This document shows positions 58,258 to 64,000 of a stretch of DNA of 64,000 nucleotides, piece after piece. Location: contig JAUXRG010000111.1 of the NCBI GenBank assembly GCA_030681795.1, positions 62,001 to 126,000 of the forward strand, given 5' to 3'. The translations under genes were made by a program, and so were the position numbers. The number at the start of each line of letters is the position of its first letter. The stretch's first letter is position 1. The notes under the pieces were generated by a model. The model did not search any database. It was not told the DNA's origin and was given only the letters and a program-made list of their open reading frames with translations. The stretch comes from Rubrivivax sp. (GTDB taxonomy: Bacteria > Pseudomonadota > Gammaproteobacteria > Burkholderiales > Burkholderiaceae_C).

Positions 58258-59658
58258 ATGGCCGCACCCGCCACCCCCGCCGCGCGCAACACCACCGTCG
58301 CCGCCGACCCCCACGCGCCGCCCATCACGCGCTCGCTGGCGCGCTTCGTCGCCACGCACCCCAGCCGCGGCTGGAGCGACGCCGTCGAGCACGAGGCCCG
58401 GCGCACCTTGCTCAACTGGCTGGGTTGCGCCATCGGTGCGGCGCGGCATGAGTCGACTTCCGCCGCGCTGGCCGCGGTGCAGATGCTGCAGCCCGCGCCG
58501 CAGGCCGCGGTGCTGGGCCGCAGCGAGCGCGTCGACATGGCCAGCGCTGCGTTCGTGAATGGCATCTCATCGCACACCTTCGATTTCGACGACACCCACC
58601 TGCGCACCATCATCCACCCCGCCGGCCCGGTGGCGCCGGCGCTGCTGGCGCTGGCCGAGCACACCGGCGCCTCGGGGCGGGCGCTGATCGACGCGCTGGT
58701 GTTGGGCGTGGATGTCTCCTGCCGCATGGGCAACGTGGTCTACCCCGATCACTACGACCGCGGCTGGCACATCACCGGCTCCACCGGCGGGCTGGGCGCG
58801 GCGGCCGGCTGCGCGCGGTTGCTCGGGCTTTCGGAGCAGCAAACCCTGATGGCCATCGGCATTGCGGCCTCGCAGCCGGTGGGCCTGCGCGAGCAGTTCG
58901 GCACCATGAGCAAACCGCTGCACCCGGGCGCGGCGGCGCGCGTGGGCCTGATGGCCGCGTTGATGGCCCGGCACGGCTTCACCGCCAGCCCGCGCGCGCT
59001 CGAAGCGCCGCGCGGCTGGGCCCAGGTGGTGTCGACCAAGTGCGATTGGGCCGAGGCCACCGACCAGCTCGGCGAGCGCTTCGAGATCGCCTTCAACACC
59101 TACAAGCCCTTCGCCTGCGGCATCGTCATCCACCCCGCCATCGAGGCCTGCGCGCAGATGCGCGAGCAGGGCATCGCGGCGGCGCAGGTCGAACGCATCG
59201 AACTCGAGGTGCACCCGCTGGTGCTGGAACTCTGCGGCAGGAAGGAACCGGCCGACGGCCTGCAGGCCAAATTCAGCGTCTACCACGGCTGCGCCGCGGG
59301 GCTCATCTTTGGCTGCGCCGGCGAGGCCGAGTTCGCCGACGCCGTGGTCACGCGCGAAGACATGGCGGCGCTGCGCCGCAAGGTGGCGGCCCGCGTGGGC
59401 CAGGGCATTGCCGAAGACGCCGTGCACGCCGTGGCCACGCTCACCGACGGGCGGCGCGTGGTGGTGGACATAGAGCACGCGGTCGGATCAGCCCAGCGGC
59501 CGATCAGCGACGCGGCGCTCGCCGCCAAATTCCACGCCCTGGTCACGCCCGTGCTGGGTGCGGCGCGCAGCGCGCAGATCGCCGCCGCTTGCGCCGAAGT
59601 GGCCAGCGCGCCGGACGTGCGCCATTTGGTGGCTCTGGCTCAACCGGCCGCGGCCTGA
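58258..59658 (+). CDS. MmgE/PrpD family protein
   Basis: A 466-residue protein of the MmgE/PrpD (2-methylcitrate dehydratase/aconitate-isomerase-like) family. The start RSLARFVATHPSRGWSDAVEH precedes HTFDFDDTHLRTIIHPAGPV at about residues 104-123, a family hallmark, and later FNTYKPFACGIVIHPAIEA and KFSVYHGCAAGLIFG. It may dehydrate or isomerise a branched or tricarboxylic acid. As the last gene of the + arm it completes a catabolic set with FAH hydrolase and three receptors. A strong hairpin follows. Confidence 0.9.
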   Translation: MAAPATPAARNTTVAADPHAPPITRSLARFVATHPSRGWSDAVEHEARRTLLNWLGCAIGAARHESTSAALAAVQMLQPAPQAAVLGRSERVDMASAAFVNGISSHTFDFDDTHLRTIIHPAGPVAPALLALAEHTGASGRALIDALVLGVDVSCRMGNVVYPDHYDRGWHITGSTGGLGAAAGCARLLGLSEQQTLMAIGIAASQPVGLREQFGTMSKPLHPGAAARVGLMAALMARHGFTASPRALEAPRGWAQVVSTKCDWAEATDQLGERFEIAFNTYKPFACGIVIHPAIEACAQMREQGIAAAQVERIELEVHPLVLELCGRKEPADGLQAKFSVYHGCAAGLIFGCAGEAEFADAVVTREDMAALRRKVAARVGQGIAEDAVHAVATLTDGRRVVVDIEHAVGSAQRPISDAALAAKFHALVTPVLGAARSAQIAAACAEVASAPDVRHLVALAQPAAA

Positions 59659-59695
59659 ACCGTTCAGGCCCGGCCCAGTCAAGCGCGGGCCGGGC
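59654..59695. terminator. Two hairpins between the MmgE and FmdB genes
   Basis: CCTGAAC/GTTCAGG (7-bp arms, 59654-59668) is followed at 59668-59695 by a perfect 9-bp stem GCCCGGCCC/GGGCCGGGC with a 10-base loop. They sit between convergent genes and could end transcription in both directions, although T-runs are missing. Confidence 0.5.
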
Positions 59696-59703
59696 GGGCC
59701 GCG

Positions 59704-59922
59704 TCAGTTGAACCCGCAGGTGCCGCCCGGCATGCAGCAAGCGCCGCAGGCGGGCGCCGACGCGGGCGCGGCCTGCGCGGCCGCGTCGGCGGTGGCAAAG
59801 ACCGAGAGCATCTTCTCGAGGTCCTTCGACTGGCAATTCGGGCAGGCCGGGACGGTGTCCGAGCGCACAAGCATTTCGAACTTGCGCCCGCACTCGTGGC
59901 ACGCATATTCGTAGATCGGCAT
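59704..59922 (-). CDS. FmdB-type zinc ribbon protein
   Basis: A 72-residue small protein. It starts MPIYEYACHECGRKFE, the fixed FmdB opening, with CHEC and CPNC forming a four-cysteine zinc ribbon; a Cys/Ala-rich C-terminus (CGACCMPGGTC) adds further thiols. FmdB proteins are short regulators or chaperones of unknown exact role, often near formamidase or membrane transport genes. The stop-side gap to MmgE contains hairpins. It is followed 63 bp upstream on the strand by the CadD-like gene. Confidence 0.9.
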   Translation of the reverse strand: MPIYEYACHECGRKFEMLVRSDTVPACPNCQSKDLEKMLSVFATADAAAQAAPASAPACGACCMPGGTCGFN

Positions 59923-59984
59923 GAAGTGCTCCTTCTATGGCCTGCATTGTGCCCTGGGTGAAACGGCCGACGGGACGGGTCGGC

Positions 59985-60608
59985 TCAGCGAATCAGCACC
60001 CGCGCGCCCGAGAGGATGTAAGCCCCCAGGGCGATGAGGACGATGGGCAGGGCCACATGGCCGTAGCGCTGGATCGCGCCACCCAGGAGCCGGTGGTTGA
60101 CGAGCGAGCGGCCGAGGGCACACCAAACGCCCGTCATGACCGCAAACGTGAGCGCATAGAGGGCGATGGTTTCGATGGCGCTGGCGAATAGCGGCACATA
60201 GACGCCGATATTGTCGCCACCGTTGGCGACGGTGACGCTGGCAATGGCCAGCACCTGGGAGCCCAGCCCCCGTTCGGCCTTGTGCTCCTGGTTCTGGATG
60301 CGATGCGCTTCACCGCCGCCTTGCTCGTCGAAGGTCTCCGTGCGCAAGGCCCACAGCCGACTCAGCCCCATGAGCAACGGCACGGCGCCCAGCAGGGCGA
60401 CCCATCCCGCAGGCAGCGCCAGTGCGAACAGCGCGGCCAGGGCGCTTGCGAGCACCAGCGCGCCTATCCCCAGGTACTGCCCCACGACGATGGAGCGATG
60501 GCGCAGTCGCGGATCGGCAAAAAAGGCCGCGAGCAGAAAGATGTCATCGAGGTTGGTCGCGACGAATACCGCGGCGGCCATGCCCAGGTCGGACAGCAGT
60601 GCACTCAT
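59985..60608 (-). CDS. CadD-like cadmium resistance family transporter
   Basis: A 207-residue membrane protein with about five or six helices. The family signature is ATNLDDIFLLAAFFADPRLRHR near the N-terminus and VANGGDNIGVYVPLFA near residue 130, two repeats each with a conserved Asp in a helix. Members export cadmium or other cations in Gram-positive bacteria; function in proteobacteria is less clear. The start is ATG at 60608; the in-frame extension upstream of it is not membrane-like. Confidence 0.85.
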   Translation of the reverse strand: MSALLSDLGMAAAVFVATNLDDIFLLAAFFADPRLRHRSIVVGQYLGIGALVLASALAALFALALPAGWVALLGAVPLLMGLSRLWALRTETFDEQGGGEAHRIQNQEHKAERGLGSQVLAIASVTVANGGDNIGVYVPLFASAIETIALYALTFAVMTGVWCALGRSLVNHRLLGGAIQRYGHVALPIVLIALGAYILSGARVLIR

Positions 60609-60718
60609 GCGTGCGCAGTCTCTTGCCGTCGGGAGGTACAGGCCATGGGCAAATCTAGCATCAGAGTGCACCTGGGCCCGGGCGTACGCAAGAGCAGGGT
60701 GGCGCCGCGGCCGCTGCC

Positions 60719-60724
60719 TACAAT
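60719..60724 (+). promoter_or_regulatory. -10-like box of the phosphomannomutase gene
   Basis: TACAAT lies 27 bp upstream of the ATG at 60751, in the 142-bp gap divergent from the CadD-like gene. A matching -35 is not obvious. Confidence 0.3.
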
Positions 60725-60750
60725 TGCACCCGCATCCACACGGGCTTCCC

Positions 60751-62154
60751 ATGCAAATCGATCCCACCATCTTCAAGGCCTACGACATCCGCGGCATCGT
60801 CGGCAAGAATATCGACGAGACCTTCGCCGAGCACCTGGGCCGGGCCTTCGGTTCCGAGGCGGTGGCCGCCGGCGAGGGTGCCGTGGCGGTGGGCCGCGAC
60901 GGCCGGCTGTCGGGCCCCGGCCTGGTGGTTGCGCTGATCCGCGGCCTGGTTTCCACCGGGCTGGACGTGGTCGACCTCGGCCCCGTCACCACCCCCATGC
61001 TGTACTACGTGGCGGCCACGCGCGGCAAACATGGCTGCAGCAGCGGCATCCAGGTCACGGGCAGCCACAACCCGAAGGACTACAACGGCTTCAAGATGGT
61101 GATGAGCGGGCGCGCCATCTACGGCGACGACATCCAGAAGCTGCGCACTCGCATCGAGGCCGAGAACTACCTGCGCAAGCGCGGCCGCAGTGCACGCATG
61201 GACATCAGCGCGGAATACCGCCAGCGCATCACCAGCGACTGCAAGCTGGCGCGGCCCATGAAGATCGTCGTCGATTCGGGCAACGGCATCCCCGGCGCCA
61301 GCTCGCCGGGCATCCTGCGCGCCCTGGGCTGCGAGGTCATCGACCTCTACAGCAAGGTCGACGGCGACTTCCCCAACCACCACCCGGACCCGAGCAAGCC
61401 CGAGAACCTGGCCGACCTCATCAAGGTCGTGCACGCCACGGGCGCCGAGCTCGGCCTGGCTTTCGACGGCGACGGCGACCGCCTGGGCGTGGTCACGCAG
61501 GGCGGCAACATCATCTACCCCGACCGCCAGCTGATGTTCTTCGCCCGCGACATCCTCAAGCGCCACAAGGGGGCGACCATCGTCTTCGACGTGAAGTGCT
61601 CGCAGCGCCTGCCCGTGGCCATCAAGCAGGCCGGCGGCGTGCCGCTGATGTGGAAGACCGGGCACTCGCTGATCAAGGCCAAGCTCAAGGAGACCGGCGC
61701 GCCATTCGCCGGTGAGATGAGCGGCCACCTCTTCTTCGGCGAGCGTTGGTACGGCTTCGACGACGCCACCTACACCGCGGCGCGGCTGCTCGAGATCCTC
61801 TCGCGCACCGACGACGCGAGCGCCATGCTCGACGCCCTGCCCACCAGCTTCTCCACGCCCGAACTCAACGTGCCCTGCGCCGAAGGCGAGCACCACCGCG
61901 TGGTGGCCGAGCTGCTGGTGCGCGCGGCCGACGGGCGTCTGAAGTTCCCGGGCGGCGAGATGGTCACCATCGACGGCCTGCGCGTGGACTATGCGGACGG
62001 CTTCGGGCTCGTGCGCGCCAGCAACACCACGCCGGTGCTGGTGCTGCGCTTCGAGGGCCATACGGACGCGGCGCTGCAGCGCATCGAGGGCGAGTTCATG
62101 GCCGCGCTGCGCAGCGTCAAGCCCGACGCCGAGGTGACTGCTTCGGCGCATTGA
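60751..62154 (+). CDS. Phosphomannomutase/phosphoglucomutase (AlgC type)
   Basis: A 467-residue alpha-D-phosphohexomutase. It has the phosphoserine loop VTGSHNPKDYNG (Ser at about 105), the metal loop DGDGDRLG at about 239-246, the sugar-binding GEMSGHLFF and the C-terminal phosphate loop VRASNTTPVL. It interconverts mannose or glucose 1- and 6-phosphates for LPS and exopolysaccharide precursors. The waaA gene starts 2 bp after its stop, consistent with joint use in envelope synthesis. Confidence 0.93.
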   Translation: MQIDPTIFKAYDIRGIVGKNIDETFAEHLGRAFGSEAVAAGEGAVAVGRDGRLSGPGLVVALIRGLVSTGLDVVDLGPVTTPMLYYVAATRGKHGCSSGIQVTGSHNPKDYNGFKMVMSGRAIYGDDIQKLRTRIEAENYLRKRGRSARMDISAEYRQRITSDCKLARPMKIVVDSGNGIPGASSPGILRALGCEVIDLYSKVDGDFPNHHPDPSKPENLADLIKVVHATGAELGLAFDGDGDRLGVVTQGGNIIYPDRQLMFFARDILKRHKGATIVFDVKCSQRLPVAIKQAGGVPLMWKTGHSLIKAKLKETGAPFAGEMSGHLFFGERWYGFDDATYTAARLLEILSRTDDASAMLDALPTSFSTPELNVPCAEGEHHRVVAELLVRAADGRLKFPGGEMVTIDGLRVDYADGFGLVRASNTTPVLVLRFEGHTDAALQRIEGEFMAALRSVKPDAEVTASAH

Positions 62155-62156
62155 GG

Positions 62157-63467
62157 GTGAACCCCGCCGCGGCACGCGCCGCGTATTCGTGGCTGTTGCG
62201 CCTGGCGCTGCCGCTGTACTTCGCGCGGCTGTGGTGGCGCGGCCGGCGTGAACCGCTATATCGGCAGCATTGGGGCGAGCGGCTGGGCGCATTCAGCGGC
62301 CCGGTGCGCACGGGGCGCCTGTGGCTGCACGCCGTGTCCCTGGGCGAGACGCAGGCCGCGGCGGCGCTGGTGCAGGCCTTGCGCGAGCAGCAGCCGGGCC
62401 TGGCCCTGCTGCTCACGCACGGCACGGCCACCGGCCGCGAGGCCGGCCGCGCCCTGCTGCGCGAGGACGATGCCCAAGCCTGGCTGCCCTACGACACACC
62501 GGGCGCCGTGCGCCGCTTCCTGCGCACCCACCGGCCGGCCGTGGGCGTATTGATGGAAACCGAGGTCTGGCCCAATCTGCTGCATGCGGCGCGCGCCGCC
62601 GGCGTGCCCACGGTGCTGGCCAACGCCCGGCTGTCGGCGCGCAGCCTGGTCAAGGGGGAGCGCCTGGCCGCCTTGATGCGCCCGGCCGCGGCCTCGATCG
62701 CCCGCGTGCTGGCGCAGACCGAGGCCGATGCGCAGCGCCTGCGGGCGGCCGGCGCCGGCCCCGTCGAGGTCATGGGCAACCTCAAGTACGACGTCGCGCC
62801 GCCACCTGATCTGTTGGCCCGCGGCCGCCAGTGGCGCGAGGCGCTGGCGCGCCCGGTGGTGCTGGCCGCGAGCACGCGTGAGGGTGAGGAAGAGCCTCTG
62901 CTGCGCGCCTGGAGTGGCCTGCCCTTGCCGCGGCCGCTGCTGCTGCTGGTGCCGCGCCACCCGCAGCGCTTCGACGAGGTGGCGACGATGATCGCCGGCT
63001 GCGGCCTCGTCGCGCTGCGCCGCAGCGCCTGGGGTGAGGCGCCGCCTGCGCACGCCGGCCAGGCCGATGTCTGGCTCGGCGACACGATGGGCGAGATGCC
63101 GCTGTACTACGCCGCGGCCGATGTGGCGCTGCTCGGCGGCAGCTTCGCGCCCCTGGGCGGCCACAACCTCATCGAGGCGGCGGCCTGCGGCTGCCCGCTG
63201 CTGCTGGGGCCGCACACCTTCAACTTCGCGCAGGCCGCCGAGCTCTCGCTGGCCGCCGGCGCGGCCGAGCGCTTGCCGGGAATCGAGGCGGCCGTGCGGC
63301 GCGCCGCCGAGCTGGTGCGGGGCAGCGAACTCGCCGCGGGGTCGGCCCGCGCGCAGGCCTTTGCCGCCCAGCACCGCGGGGCGGCCACGCGCATGGCGCA
63401 GGCGGTGCTGGCGCTGCGGTCTACTTCGCCAGCAGCCGGTTCACCGCCTGGACGTCAAGTTCGGTGA
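62157..63467 (+). CDS. waaA: 3-deoxy-D-manno-octulosonic-acid transferase
   Basis: A 436-residue GT30-type glycosyltransferase with an N-terminal membrane helix (SWLLRLALPLYFARLWW). It carries HAVSLGETQAA at about residues 59-69 with the catalytic Glu 64, METEVWPNLL, and LLGGSFAPLGGHNLIEAAACG near the end, a family hallmark for CMP-Kdo binding. It adds Kdo to lipid A. GTG 62157 is the only start giving the correct N-terminus; the gene is coupled to the phosphohexomutase. The last 47 bp overlap, tail to tail, the TolC-family gene on the other strand. Confidence 0.92.
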   Translation: MNPAAARAAYSWLLRLALPLYFARLWWRGRREPLYRQHWGERLGAFSGPVRTGRLWLHAVSLGETQAAAALVQALREQQPGLALLLTHGTATGREAGRALLREDDAQAWLPYDTPGAVRRFLRTHRPAVGVLMETEVWPNLLHAARAAGVPTVLANARLSARSLVKGERLAALMRPAAASIARVLAQTEADAQRLRAAGAGPVEVMGNLKYDVAPPPDLLARGRQWREALARPVVLAASTREGEEEPLLRAWSGLPLPRPLLLLVPRHPQRFDEVATMIAGCGLVALRRSAWGEAPPAHAGQADVWLGDTMGEMPLYYAAADVALLGGSFAPLGGHNLIEAAACGCPLLLGPHTFNFAQAAELSLAAGAAERLPGIEAAVRRAAELVRGSELAAGSARAQAFAAQHRGAATRMAQAVLALRSTSPAAGSPPGRQVR

Positions 63468-64000
63468 GCTGGCCGGAAGCCTGGCGCAGCCTCAGGCCGC
63501 CCATCATCACGTCGTAGCGCGCCTTGGCGAGGTCGCGCTGGGTGGTGAAGAGCTGGGTCTGGGCGTTGAGCACGTCCAGGTTGACGCGCACGCCGACCTT
63601 GTAGCCGAGCTGCGTGGCTTCCAGTGCCAGCTTGGACGAAGCCTCGGCGGCTTCCAGCGCCTTGACCTGCGCCTGCCCCGACTGCACGCCGAAGTAAGCC
63701 ACGCGCGTGCCCTGGGCCACGGCACGGCGCGCGGCTTCGAGGTCGTTGCGCGACTTCTCTTCCAGCGCCAGGGTTTCCTTGAGCCGGTTCTGCGTCGCGC
63801 CGCCGGTATACAGCGGCCAGTTCATCTGCACGCCGACGGTGGCGGTGGTGGTCGTGCCCGGGGCCAGCACGGCGCTGCCGCGCGAGTTGGACCCCCCCAG
63901 CGAGGCGATGGCATCGACGGTGGGCAGTTCGGCGGCGCGCGACTTGCCGGTTTCGAGCTGGGCCACGTCCAGCCCGATGCGGGCGCGCCGCACGCTGGGG
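63421..64000 (-). CDS. TolC-family outer membrane efflux protein, 3' part
   Basis: The frame is open to the window end, so only the last ~193 residues are seen. They match the second half of a TolC-type channel: LGYKVGVRVNLDVLNAQTQLFTTQRDLAKARYD is the conserved repeat-closing helix region, with QMNWPLYTGGATQNR and ALEEKSRNDLEAARRAV before it. Such proteins form the outer-membrane channel of type I secretion and RND/ABC efflux systems. The N-terminal half and start lie outside. The stop-side overlap with waaA is 47 bp. Confidence 0.92.
   Translation of the reverse strand, partial: PSVRRARIGLDVAQLETGKSRAAELPTVDAIASLGGSNSRGSAVLAPGTTTTATVGVQMNWPLYTGGATQNRLKETLALEEKSRNDLEAARRAVAQGTRVAYFGVQSGQAQVKALEAAEASSKLALEATQLGYKVGVRVNLDVLNAQTQLFTTQRDLAKARYDVMMGGLRLRQASGQLTELDVQAVNRLLAK

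Overview
The window comes from a high-GC Gram-negative chromosome, most likely a betaproteobacterium of the order Burkholderiales (Comamonadaceae or the Rubrivivax/Leptothrix/Ideonella type). The pointers are the abundance of TctC/Bug solute-binding proteins, cytochrome c4, tamA-tamB, waaA next to a tolC-type gene, and dense head-to-tail and tail-to-tail packing. The genus call is an inference from gene content only.

Left part (1-11.7 kb): an antiviral defence operon, all on the + strand. It is a helicase-methylase-ATPase locus (called Hma in the PADLOC literature, from memory): the 3' part of a large helicase with a C-terminal DUF3883 domain, a DUF1156 DNA methyltransferase, and a DUF499 AAA+ ATPase with an N-terminal Swt1-type HEPN domain. 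Accessory modules sit in both junctions. Between helicase and methylase lie a PrlF/AbrB-type antitoxin with a MazF/PemK-type toxin, then an OLD-like AAA ATPase with a DUF4276 (TOPRIM-like) protein. Between methylase and ATPase lie an orphan MNT nucleotidyltransferase and an intact MNT-HEPN pair. The two helicase-methylase modules are separated by a chimeric scar at 2254-2396: the first 13 codons of a methylase gene fused to the last ~35 codons of a diverged helicase gene. This is direct evidence that the junction takes up defence cassettes by recombination. The scar also shows that the resident methylase has ATC where its relative has ATG. A patch of about 56% G+C inside the methylase gene suggests mosaic exchange there too. 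The island ends at about 11.7 kb.

Middle part (11.8-51.5 kb): chromosomal backbone. In order: penicillin acylase, an asparaginase II family protein, an EamA exporter with DUF429 and SNase-like genes, a peptide-binding protein, a class III CoA-transferase, a C26 amidotransferase, a periplasmic serine protease with an FHA membrane protein, an AmiC-like amidase with arginase and a LOG protein, a MoeB/ThiF E1-like enzyme, a CtpA protease, tRNA-Arg(CCT), tamB-tamA-VWA, a GGDEF cyclase, a MacB/LolD-type ABC exporter, two unknown lipoproteins, an S9 peptidase, a GNAT enzyme, a MoxR ATPase, cytochrome c4 with a perfect FNR-type box upstream, and an EamA-ogt-Ada/AlkA alkylation-repair operon.

Right part (51.5-64 kb): a DEAD-box RNA helicase; a small catabolic cluster built around a GntR/FCD regulator (fumarylacetoacetase-type hydrolase, three orphan TctC proteins, a ModA-like protein without a signal peptide, MmgE/PrpD); an FmdB-type zinc ribbon; a CadD-like transporter; phosphomannomutase/phosphoglucomutase; WaaA; and the 3' part of a TolC-family gene cut by the window end. 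No gene-free stretch longer than about 270 bp, no insertion sequence and no CRISPR array was seen.
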